Positions 1 through 5,217 of a stretch of 5,217 nt of DNA are shown one piece after another. The notes under the pieces were generated by a model. It saw nothing but the letters and a program-made list of their open reading frames with translations. It did not search any database and was not told the DNA's origin. The stretch covers positions 1-5,217 of the forward strand of contig JAEUVI010000014.1 in NCBI GenBank assembly GCA_016787105.1, written 5' to 3'. Within the stretch, counting starts at the first letter, position 1, and every line of letters begins with the position of its first letter. A program made the translations under genes and the position numbers. This DNA comes from Chitinophagaceae bacterium (lineage in GTDB: Bacteria; Bacteroidota; Bacteroidia; Chitinophagales; Chitinophagaceae).

Positions 1-524
1 CAGAGTTTAATGATGATAAAATAGATGCAAGTATCGAATTTGCAAATGGTCTTGGCCTTTCGCAGATGATCTGTTCTACTTTCTGGCTGCCAAAGGCTGC
101 GACTATCGCCGATTACCAGGCTGCAGCTGATAAGCTGAATAAAGCAGCGGAGAAGATAAAGAAGGCCGGTATGATTACAGGTTTTCACAACCATTCTTTT
201 GAGTTTGTACAAATTGAAGGGCAATTGATCTATGATACCTTGCTGGATCGCTTTGATGCAAGCCTGGTCAAAATGCAGTTTCAGACGGAGGTAATAAACC
301 TTGGCTACAAGGGAGCGGATTATTTTAAAAAATTTCCGGGCCGTTTTATCTCAGCGCATTTATCAGATTGGACGGCGGAGAAAAAACAAGTATCAGTCGG
401 GCAGGGGGTGATTGACTGGAAAGAATTTTTTGCAGCAGCAAGAGTAAGCGGAGTAAAGAACTATTTTGTAGAAATGGATTTAGATAAGTATAAGGATAGT
501 GCGATATATATTCAATCCATTTAA
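1..524 (+). CDS. Sugar phosphate isomerase/epimerase, TIM-barrel (AP endonuclease 2 superfamily), 5' end missing
   Basis: The frame is open from base 3 with no start needed, so this is the C-terminal 173 residues of a protein that begins left of the window; the ATG at 66 is internal (visible residue 22). Seen: GFHNHSFEF at visible residues 61-69, FPGRFISAHLSDW at about 111-123, VGQGVIDWKEFF at 132-143 and YFVEMD at 154-159. These are the hallmark strands of the xylose isomerase-like TIM barrel family, whose members isomerise or epimerise sugars or inositol derivatives at a divalent metal site. By family analogy H119 and E157 would be metal ligands; the acidic ligand usually found near residue 94 appears as glutamine (FQTEV). 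The substrate cannot be read from sequence. No signal peptide can be assessed because the N-terminus is absent. The family call is firm; the exact reaction is unknown. Confidence 0.88.
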   Translation, partial: EFNDDKIDASIEFANGLGLSQMICSTFWLPKAATIADYQAAADKLNKAAEKIKKAGMITGFHNHSFEFVQIEGQLIYDTLLDRFDASLVKMQFQTEVINLGYKGADYFKKFPGRFISAHLSDWTAEKKQVSVGQGVIDWKEFFAAARVSGVKNYFVEMDLDKYKDSAIYIQSI

Positions 525-537
525 TTACTGAGTCGAA

Positions 538-783
538 ATGGACGAATCATTTTCTTTCACTGTCACATACAATAATAAAGCAAGAGATTTCGAAGGTTTA
601 TTTCAGCCTTATGGATACAGCTATCGTATAAGTGTGGATATAGATAATGCAACAATTTTTTATGAACGTGATGAAGAACGGAACTTCCGTGCAATCCTAT
701 CCCCGGATGCGGGAGAGAAGATAGTTGATCGCAATCTTGTTGCCGCTATCGGCACCAGGCTGGAAGAGTTATTCAGCGATTAA
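538..783 (+). CDS. Small hypothetical protein, 81 aa
   Basis: An 81-residue acidic protein whose ATG lies 13 bases after the stop of the isomerase gene on the same strand, which suggests cotranscription. I do not recognise a named domain. The first about 55 residues alternate hydrophobic and polar positions as in a beta-sheet (SFTVTYNN, YRISVDIDNATIFYERDEE), followed by a likely C-terminal helix (NLVAAIGTRLEELF). There is no signal peptide, membrane segment or cysteine. The DEERNFRA segment looks like something I remember from small uncharacterised Bacteroidota proteins, but that is recollection, not a search. No Shine-Dalgarno precedes the ATG, as is usual in this phylum. The coding call rests on operon-like spacing, a clean start and globular composition. 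Confidence 0.72.
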   Translation: MDESFSFTVTYNNKARDFEGLFQPYGYSYRISVDIDNATIFYERDEERNFRAILSPDAGEKIVDRNLVAAIGTRLEELFSD

Positions 784-792
784 ATTTTTTAC

Positions 793-1830
793 TTAATAAA
801 ACGCCGGTGGCGGATTTAATGTAAGGTTTTGCCGCTGGTGCCAGTAAGGATAAATTGTTGGCTGTTCACTTACCATATCTAATCGTTTTAATTGGTCTGT
901 TGATAATTTCCATCCGATAGCTTCAAGATTTTGTTTCAGTTGTTCTTCATTTCTTGCACCGACGATGATACTTGATACGGTAGGTCTTTGCAATATCCAG
1001 TTAATTGCTACCTGCGCCACTGTTCTTCCTGTTTCTTTTGCTATTTCATCCAGCATATCTACTGTATTGTACAATACTTCAGCATTTACAGCTTTGTCCG
1101 GCACGGGGCTTCCTCCCTGTGCTACACGACTGTCTGCAGGTATCGGTTGATTGCGGCGGTATTTGCCTCCCAGCATTCCTGCGGCAAGAGGCGACCATAC
1201 TATTGCACCTACTTTTTGATCAATACCGAGCGGCATCAGTTCCCATTCATATTCCCTATTGATTAATGAATAATAAACCTGGTGCGCTACATAGCGGTTC
1301 CATCCATATTTTTCAGAAATAGCCAGTGACTTCATTAAGTGCCAGCCGGAAAAATTGGAAGCTGCGATATATCTTATTTTACCGCTTTCAATTAAATCGT
1401 CTAATGCACGCAATGTTTCTTCTATAGGGGTATTACCATCAAATCCATGCATGTGATAAATGTCAATGTAGTCAGTATTCAATCTTTTAAGACTACTCTC
1501 GACTTGTTTTATCAAACGATAACGCGAAGAACCCTGGTTATTGGCGCCTGTGCCAAATGTAAAAGTGGCTTTTGTAGAAAGTAGTAATTTATCCCGTTTG
1601 CCTGCTATGGCTTTACCCAATATTTCTTCTGATAATCCTTGCGAGTATACGTCGGCGGTATCAAAAAGATTTACACCGGCATCAAGGCATACATTAACTA
1701 ATCTTGTTGCCTCCTCTGTTTGAGTGCTGCCCCAGGCTTTAAAAAAATCGCCACTGCCACCAAATGTAGCTGTACCAAAGCTGAGTACTGATACCTGTAA
1801 GCCGGATCCGCCAAGTTGCCTGTATTCCAT
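793..1830 (-). CDS. Aldo/keto reductase, 345 aa
   Basis: A full-length cytoplasmic NAD(P)H-dependent oxidoreductase of the aldo/keto reductase superfamily, which reduces aldehydes or ketones in a TIM barrel. Seen: N-terminal YRQLGGSGLQVSVLSFGT (residues 3-20), LFDTADVYSQG (55-65) with catalytic D57 and Y62, STKATF (85-90) with catalytic K87, and YIDIYHMHGFD (121-131) with catalytic H128, so the tetrad is complete. Cofactor-side motifs follow: AASNFS (156-161), HQVYYS (183-188), WSPLAAGMLGGKY (212-224) and VGARNEEQLKQN (290-301), the last being the usual pyrophosphate/2'-phosphate binding segment. Length is normal for the broad AKR group that includes aryl-alcohol dehydrogenase-like and Kv-beta-like enzymes. 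The physiological substrate cannot be assigned. The ATG at 1830 starts exactly at the conserved first strand. The stop lies 9 bases from the stop of the convergent small gene. Confidence 0.95.
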   Translation of the reverse strand: MEYRQLGGSGLQVSVLSFGTATFGGSGDFFKAWGSTQTEEATRLVNVCLDAGVNLFDTADVYSQGLSEEILGKAIAGKRDKLLLSTKATFTFGTGANNQGSSRYRLIKQVESSLKRLNTDYIDIYHMHGFDGNTPIEETLRALDDLIESGKIRYIAASNFSGWHLMKSLAISEKYGWNRYVAHQVYYSLINREYEWELMPLGIDQKVGAIVWSPLAAGMLGGKYRRNQPIPADSRVAQGGSPVPDKAVNAEVLYNTVDMLDEIAKETGRTVAQVAINWILQRPTVSSIIVGARNEEQLKQNLEAIGWKLSTDQLKRLDMVSEQPTIYPYWHQRQNLTLNPPPAFY

Positions 1831-1921
1831 TTTATAATTGATGTTTAATAATTGAATAATAACATGATTAGTAAAATTTTGTTTACCTGGCTCAATTAAA
1901 CGCGGTAATGAATTTATTTTA

Positions 1922-2467
1922 TTATTTCCTGTTATTAAGCAACCATTTGTTTTTTGTTATTCTGAAAATGTTCACTTCATTTCCATTGTAAATAGTTTGT
2001 TTGTCAACTTGCATCCCGTTTTTCAGTGCTACTTTTTCAGAAGCTTTATTAGAAAGACTGATGATTGAAATGAGCGATGCTGAAAAATTATTTTCAAAAG
2101 CAAAATTCCTGCATTTTGTAGCAGCTTCAGTTGCATAGCCTTTATTCCAGAATTTTTTTAAAAGGGAATAACCAATCTCAAGCTCCGTTATTTCATCAAT
2201 GGTTTGTACTAATAAGCCACAATGGCCGACCAGTTTACCGCTCTGTTTTTCGATCAATGCATTCATGCCGCCTTTATCGTTTTTATATCGCTGAAACTGG
2301 TAGTCATACCATTTGCGGCATTCTATTTCCGGCGATTCTTTCTGCGATATCCAGTGTATGGAAGTATCAGGGTCTTTGTGAAATTCTAGCCAGTCACCGA
2401 AATCGGATTCCTGTATTTCCCTGAATAAAAGATTTGTTGATTCCTGCCCTGCAAGAAGATATTTCAT
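1922..2467 (-). CDS. GNAT family N-acetyltransferase (RimJ/RimL type), 181 aa
   Basis: An acetyl-CoA-dependent N-acetyltransferase. Seen, numbering from the chosen ATG at 2467: LLFREIQESDFGDW (13-26), the usual first strand and helix of RimJ/RimL-like proteins; LVGHCGLL (79-86); and motif A, ELEIGYSLLKKFWNKGYATEA (95-115), whose KKFWNKGYA stretch matches the acetyl-CoA pyrophosphate loop; then SLSNKASEKVALKNGM (137-152), the typical N-x-x-S helix before a final strand. The frame also has an ATG at 2521 that would add 18 residues (MTLFTIKQFKFKADNSLI). I prefer 2467 because family members generally begin just before the LLFR strand and because the longer form reaches towards the rnpB promoter region. 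The acceptor (a protein N-terminus, small amine or antibiotic) cannot be inferred. It lies 91 bases upstream of the aldo/keto reductase on the same strand and could be cotranscribed with it. Confidence 0.9.
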   Translation of the reverse strand: MKYLLAGQESTNLLFREIQESDFGDWLEFHKDPDTSIHWISQKESPEIECRKWYDYQFQRYKNDKGGMNALIEKQSGKLVGHCGLLVQTIDEITELEIGYSLLKKFWNKGYATEAATKCRNFAFENNFSASLISIISLSNKASEKVALKNGMQVDKQTIYNGNEVNIFRITKNKWLLNNRK

Positions 2468-2535
2468 TATCAAACTATTGTCGGCTTTAAATTTAAATTG
2501 TTTTATTGTAAACAGGGTCATAAAGCAGTTGCTAC

Positions 2536-2563
2536 TTGTATTCGCGGTATCTCAGTAACTTCG
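2536..2563 (+). promoter_or_regulatory. Candidate rnpB promoter
   Basis: TAACTTCG at 2556-2563 matches the Bacteroidota -7 consensus TAnnTTTG at all but one defined position. It sits 7 bases before the 5' strand of helix P1, where a transcript start is expected. A TTG at 2536-2538 could serve as the -33 element, but the 17-base gap is shorter than the usual 19-21. The placement is convincing, the boxes only moderately so. Confidence 0.42.
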
Positions 2564-2593
2564 CCGTTCGCTACAAGCCAGGCTATCGCTTTT

Positions 2594-2618
2594 TCGTCCT
2601 GAGTTTATCGAAGGATGA
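2594..2618 (+). repeat. Palindromic repeat-like module forming the tip of rnpB helix P3
   Basis: Contains CCTGAGTTTATCGAAGG (2598-2614), flanked by TCGT and ATGA, so that 7 bp (one G-U) close over an 11-nt loop and continue into the P3 base (total stem 2589-2600 with 2612-2623). The same 17-mer recurs at 2939-2955 with two differences. I remember this motif, and its GAGTTTGTC-type variants, as a dispersed intergenic palindrome in many genomes. That is recollection; copy number in this genome is not visible here. Confidence 0.6.
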
Positions 2619-2712
2619 AAAGGAGGAAAGTCCGGACAGCACAGAGCAATGTACCGGTGAATAGCCGGGTCTCCGCAGCAATGCGGGGAACAGACAGTGC
2701 CACAGAAAATAA

Positions 2713-2752
2713 CTGCCTTACCTCTCCTTTAGGAGAGGGCAGGGTGAGGTTG
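2713..2752 (+). repeat. Palindromic repeat-like module forming rnpB arm P12
   Basis: Centre CCTCTCCTTTAGGAGAGG (2721-2738) is a perfect 7-bp inverted repeat around TTTA, followed by GCAGGGTGAGG (2739-2749). Within the RNA, CTGCC (2713-2717) pairs with GGCAG (2738-2742) and CTCTCC (2722-2727) with GGAGAG (2732-2737), leaving a small bulge; this is a good P12 arm. The whole string resembles an intergenic repeat I recall as common in Bacteroidota. It lies exactly between the two conserved specificity-domain segments. Confidence 0.6.
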
Positions 2753-2936
2753 AAAATGTGAGGTAAGAGCTCACAGCTTATAATGGCAACATTATTCGCG
2801 GGTAAACCTTGCATGCTGAAATGCCACATATACTATCGGTAAGGGCTGCTCGCCCGTGTGCAGGTGCAAGCCTGCTGCGATAGAGGGTAGGCAGATGGAT
2901 CCCAACAGCAATGTTGAGGACAGATAAATGATAGCC

Positions 2937-2957
2937 ACCCTGAGTTTACCAAAGGGG
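2937..2957 (+). repeat. Second copy of the P3-type palindrome, forming rnpB hairpin P19
   Basis: CCTGAGTTTACCAAAGG (2939-2955) differs from the P3 motif at only two of 17 positions. CCCT (2938-2941) pairs with AGGG (2953-2956) to make a short hairpin directly after the 3' strand of P2 and just before the conserved ACAGAATCCGGC, which is the P19 position. Confidence 0.6.
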
Positions 2958-2974
2958 ACAGAATCCGGCTTACA

Positions 2975-2995
2975 GGCTTGTAGTTTTTCTTTTTT
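2975..2995 (+). terminator. Probable rnpB 3' end: P1 strand followed by a T tract
   Basis: The 3' strand of P1 runs straight into TTTTTCTTTTT (2984-2994). The 9-bp long-range P1 helix, or a weaker local hairpin TACA-GGCT-TGTA (2971-2982), could act as the terminator stem. No separate GC-rich stem-loop is present before lipA. Confidence 0.5.
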
Positions 2996-3080
2996 ATTCT
3001 CCGTAAGTTGCTGCATTGCAGGCTGCTTTTGAACCTTTTTTCCTGTTTAATGTTATCCATATTATTTCATTATTCAATTG

Positions 3081-3088
3081 TATTTTTG
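3081..3088 (+). promoter_or_regulatory. lipA promoter -7 box (TAnnTTTG)
   Basis: TATTTTTG is an exact match to the Bacteroidota sigma-factor -7 consensus TAnnTTTG, four bases before the lipA ATG at 3093. The usual start point would fall at or within a few bases of that ATG, implying a leaderless or near-leaderless mRNA. No clear -33 TTTG is visible at the expected distance upstream; the nearest candidate (TGTTA, 3051) is poor. Confidence 0.55.
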
Positions 3089-3092
3089 CCGC

Positions 3093-4031
3093 ATGATTGA
3101 GCTCCCTGTCGTACCGAATATTAATGAAAAAGAAACCCGTGTGAAGAAGCCTGATTGGCTTCGTGTGAAGCTGCCCATCGGGGAGAGTTATAAGCATGTT
3201 CGCAGCCTGGTAGATAATCATAAGCTACATACTATTTGTGAAAGTGGAAATTGTCCCAACATGGGAGAGTGCTGGGGAGCAGGCACTGCAACTTTTATGA
3301 TTCTGGGAAATACCTGCACACGCAGTTGCGGATTTTGTGCGGTAGCTACCGGCCGACCCGATCCAATTGATTGGGATGAACCGCAGCGTGTAGCAGAAGC
3401 GATTCACCTGATGAAAGTAAAACATGCGGTTATTACATCTGTTGACAGGGATGAAATAAAAGACGGAGGTTCCATCATCTGGCATAATACTATCAAAGCA
3501 GTAAAATCATTGAACCCCGAAACAACACTTGAAACGCTGATACCGGATTTTAAGGGTGACAAAGAAAATATACAGCGTGTTATTGATGCGGCGCCGGAAG
3601 TTGTATCGCACAATATTGAAACTGTAGAAAGATTGACGAGACAGGTACGTATACAGGCAAAATACTGGCGTAGTATGGACGTGATAAAAACACTTAAAGC
3701 CGGAGGTATGCGTACGAAGAGCGGTATTATGCTTGGGCTTGGTGAAACAAAAGAAGAAGTAATACAAACGATGACCGATTTGTATAATAATGGGTGTGAC
3801 GTAATAACCATTGGCCAATACCTGCAACCAACAAAAAAACATTTACCTGTTCATCGCTTTGTTCACCCGGATGAATTCGCAGAATACCGGGAAATAGGAT
3901 ATAACCTGGGGTTGGATTATGTAGAAAGCGGCCCGCTTGTCCGTTCTTCTTACCATAGCGAACGTCATGTCTTTCCAGGTCTTGGAAAAATAGAATGGGA
4001 AAAATCTAAATCAGAAGCCTTAACCGCTTAA
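3093..4031 (+). CDS. lipA: Lipoyl synthase, 312 aa
   Basis: A radical SAM enzyme that inserts two sulfur atoms at C6 and C8 of protein-bound octanoyl groups, making the lipoyl cofactor of 2-oxoacid dehydrogenase E2 subunits and glycine cleavage protein H. Seen: the family-specific auxiliary cluster motif C-x4-C-x5-C at C49, C54 and C60 (CESGNCPNMGEC); the radical SAM motif C-x3-C-x2-C at C75, C79 and C82 (CTRSCGFC); the SAM-site segment TSVDRDE (115-121); TLIPDFKG (148-155); SHNIETV (172-178); GIMLGLGET (211-219); and the C-terminal RSSYHSE (284-290) that supplies the serine ligand of the auxiliary cluster. Length is normal. I chose the ATG at 3093 (MIELPVVPN). An in-frame TTG at 3078 would add five residues but overlaps the -7 promoter box, so it would not be in the transcript. 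No lipB or other lipoate gene lies nearby. The stop is 4 bases from the stop of the convergent surface-protein gene. Confidence 0.98.
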   Translation: MIELPVVPNINEKETRVKKPDWLRVKLPIGESYKHVRSLVDNHKLHTICESGNCPNMGECWGAGTATFMILGNTCTRSCGFCAVATGRPDPIDWDEPQRVAEAIHLMKVKHAVITSVDRDEIKDGGSIIWHNTIKAVKSLNPETTLETLIPDFKGDKENIQRVIDAAPEVVSHNIETVERLTRQVRIQAKYWRSMDVIKTLKAGGMRTKSGIMLGLGETKEEVIQTMTDLYNNGCDVITIGQYLQPTKKHLPVHRFVHPDEFAEYREIGYNLGLDYVESGPLVRSSYHSERHVFPGLGKIEWEKSKSEALTA

Positions 4032-4035
4032 TTCC

Positions 4036-5217
4036 TTATTTAATTACCAGTTTGATATTTTCTATCTTGTTTTCTCCAGTTACTTGCAGAATATACACAC
4101 CTGCATTAACTGCATCAGGTCGTTCTATTGACACAGAAGCAGAACCTCCTGCATGTTTTAATGATTTTGTCATCACACGCTGACCACTTGTATTTATTAG
4201 TTGTAATGAATAAGTACCACGGTCGTAATTGTTCAATTGTACTGTAAATTGATTTCCGCTTACAGGATTGGGGAATACCGATACATATTCTTTAGTATTT
4301 CCATCCGGTACTACTTTCACGATTGTACTATAAACAAAAGAGCCACTTATTTCTATTCCCTTGATGCGGTAAAAATTAGTACCACTCAATATGTTTTCAT
4401 CCGTTACGGCGTAAGATTGTTCTAATCCATTATTCGATTTTGGATTTACAGAAGAAATAGATGTAAAGATTGTTCCGTTCGCGGACCTTTCTATTTCATA
4501 TCTCTCAATATTTTCTTCAGTCAGGTTTTTCCATTCTATTTTATTGCCGGCATTTACTTTGTATGCTTTTACATCAGTGAATTTAATCGGTAATGGATTA
4601 GCTACAGCACTGGTACTGCCAAGGGTGAAAGGACTGAATACAGAAACGTTATTCCATGTTACAGTGCCTGCGGCGCCGTTACCGGTAGTGCCGCCACTAT
4701 TTCCATAAGTATTCCAGCTGGTACCATTGAAATGTGCCACTACCAGCGAAGCTAAGCTGTTAACATATGCAGATGCATTACAAGGACTGAGACCGCTCCA
4801 TGATAAAGTTACATTTACTGATGATGACCCGCTGGTGCGATCCAATTGCCAGTATTCGCATGCGCTTACACGGTATAGACCGACTGCAGTGATAGGCCCA
4901 AGGGCGGAAGCACTATTACGGAAATATTCTGCGGTAAATGCATCCGACGTATTTGAAGGAGCGGAAATAGCGCAAAGCATATATCCAACATTTGATTTGC
5001 CAACCGGAAAAGTAAAAGCATCATTTCCTATTTTTCTCACGGGCCCATTAACATACGAAGGGTTCGATACGTTATTGTTTGCACCTGATGCTATCGCGTT
5101 ATCATTGAATATTAAAAGATTTGTTGAACTGCTGGTGATACGTCCTGCTGTAAAATAGCAGGTACCTGCTACAGCAAAAACCTGTTGTAATGTAACACCT
5201 GTACCACCGCCTGTATT
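4036..5217 (-). CDS. Secreted protein with T9SS type A sorting domain, N-terminus missing
   Basis: The frame is open to the right edge, so the visible 393 residues are the C-terminal part of a larger protein; the GTG at 5040 is an internal valine within YVNGPVRKIGNDAFTFPVGK (about 55-74), a motif I know from repetitive Bacteroidota surface proteins. Next come a glycine-, serine- and asparagine-rich beta region (EYWQLDRTSG, 122-131; FNGTSWNTYGNSGG, 163-176), then PLPIKFTDVKAY (209-220) leading into a fibronectin III-like domain (KIEWKNLTEENIERYEIERS, 226-245; TNFYRIKGIEISGSFVYS, 280-297). The end is a typical sorting domain: VSVFPNPVSGNQFTV (312-326) through GVYILQVTGENKIENIKLVIK (373-393). 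That domain directs export through the type IX system across the outer membrane, with cleavage and attachment to the surface or release. The ligand or role of the passenger is unknown. No terminator is visible beyond the stop, which lies 4 bases from the lipA stop. Confidence 0.92.
   Translation of the reverse strand, partial: NTGGGTGVTLQQVFAVAGTCYFTAGRITSSSTNLLIFNDNAIASGANNNVSNPSYVNGPVRKIGNDAFTFPVGKSNVGYMLCAISAPSNTSDAFTAEYFRNSASALGPITAVGLYRVSACEYWQLDRTSGSSSVNVTLSWSGLSPCNASAYVNSLASLVVAHFNGTSWNTYGNSGGTTGNGAAGTVTWNNVSVFSPFTLGSTSAVANPLPIKFTDVKAYKVNAGNKIEWKNLTEENIERYEIERSANGTIFTSISSVNPKSNNGLEQSYAVTDENILSGTNFYRIKGIEISGSFVYSTIVKVVPDGNTKEYVSVFPNPVSGNQFTVQLNNYDRGTYSLQLINTSGQRVMTKSLKHAGGSASVSIERPDAVNAGVYILQVTGENKIENIKLVIK

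Larger units (their letters stand above)
2571..2983 (+). ncRNA. rnpB: RNase P RNA (bacterial type A-like)
   Basis: The catalytic RNA of ribonuclease P, which with the RnpA protein removes 5' leaders from precursor tRNAs. Hallmarks seen: GAGGAAAGTCCGGAC at 2624-2638 and ACAGAATCCGGCTTAC at 2958-2973 form core helix P4 (2628-2636 with 2964-2971), with the universal bulged U at 2631. P1 is a perfect 9-bp pair, CTACAAGCC (2571-2579) with GGCTTGTAG (2975-2983), which fixes both ends at about 413 nt. P2 is GGCTATC (2581-2587) with GATAGCC (2930-2936). P3 is a 12-bp hairpin at 2589-2623. The specificity domain shows CACAGAAAATAAC (2701-2713) and GAGGTAAGAGCTCAC (2760-2774) flanking P12. CTATCG/CGATAG (2833-2838, 2878-2883) encloses two GC-rich hairpins in the P15-17 region. 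P18 is CAACA-GCAA-TGTTG (2903-2916), a GNRA tetraloop. The core is intact; P3, P12 and P19 carry repeat-like palindromes. Protein ORFs read through this region on the opposite strand are spurious. Confidence 0.97.

Noticed and set aside
66..68. ATG as start of the isomerase
   Set aside because: The frame is open to the left edge and the upstream residues (IEFANGLGLSQ) fit the barrel family.
965..1266. Three plus-strand reading frames inside the aldo/keto reductase region
   Set aside because: They are antisense to a full-length enzyme with a complete catalytic tetrad, and their compositions are cysteine- and serine-rich shadows.
1541..1723. 60-residue plus-strand frame inside the aldo/keto reductase gene
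   Set aside because: Antisense shadow of the coding strand with no start context or recognisable motif.
2131..2424. 97-residue plus-strand frame inside the acetyltransferase gene
   Set aside because: Antisense to GNAT motif A; no independent support.
3009..3030. Possible stem around CTGCATTGCAG with following TTTT, as an extra terminator between rnpB and lipA
   Set aside because: The arms leave too small a loop or need a bulge, the T run is only four bases, and the T tract at the rnpB end already explains termination.
2605..3221. Four overlapping minus-strand reading frames of 74-86 residues across rnpB and its 3' flank
   Set aside because: They lie antisense to a structured RNA with an intact conserved core; their peptides are low-complexity, mutually overlapping and match no family.
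3225..3842. Three minus-strand frames inside lipA
   Set aside because: Antisense shadows of a highly conserved enzyme.
5038..5040. GTG as start of the surface protein
   Set aside because: The frame continues upstream without a stop to 5217 and the GTG codes the valine of a conserved internal GPVRK motif; a 334-residue protein starting there would lack a signal peptide.
4727..5158. 143-residue plus-strand frame opposite the surface-protein gene
   Set aside because: The minus strand carries the recognisable surface-protein motifs in an uninterrupted frame to the window edge; the plus frame has no family resemblance.
1..5217. CRISPR array, tRNA, rRNA, insertion sequence or prophage genes
   Set aside because: I found no regularly spaced direct repeats, no tRNA cloverleaf, no transposase or integrase frame, and no IS terminal inverted repeats.

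Overview
The window looks like chromosomal DNA of a Bacteroidota bacterium, most likely from the Chitinophagaceae/Sphingobacteriia side. The reasons are a C-terminal type IX secretion sorting domain, a TAnnTTTG promoter box directly in front of lipA, no Shine-Dalgarno sequences before the starts, and short dispersed repeats of a kind I remember from that group. The class assignment is inference, because no rRNA marker is present.

Layout, left to right. (1) Bases 1-783, plus strand: the 3' part of a sugar phosphate isomerase/epimerase gene (TIM barrel), then a small conserved-looking hypothetical gene 13 bases downstream, probably cotranscribed. (2) Bases 793-2467, minus strand: an aldo/keto reductase and, upstream of it, a RimJ/RimL-type GNAT acetyltransferase. 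(3) Bases 2571-2983, plus strand: rnpB, the RNA subunit of ribonuclease P, which is not a protein gene. Its outer helix P1, P2, P3, P4 with the universal bulged U, P12, a P15-like helix, P18 and P19 can all be folded by hand. (4) Bases 3093-4031, plus strand: lipA, lipoyl synthase, with all seven iron-sulfur-cluster motif residues. (5) Bases 4036-5217, minus strand: the C-terminal 393 residues of a large secreted surface protein with a T9SS type A sorting domain; it runs off the right edge.

The genes do not form one pathway. They are housekeeping items (RNase P, lipoate synthesis) beside general-purpose enzymes and a surface protein. Both convergent gene pairs meet with almost no spacer (9 and 4 bases).

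The observation most worth following is in rnpB. Three of its peripheral arms (P3, P12, P19) are built from palindromic sequences that look like dispersed intergenic repeats. Two of them (P3 and P19) are near-copies of one 17-base motif. The RNA core is intact, so the gene appears to have accepted repeat modules only at helix tips where extra length is tolerated.
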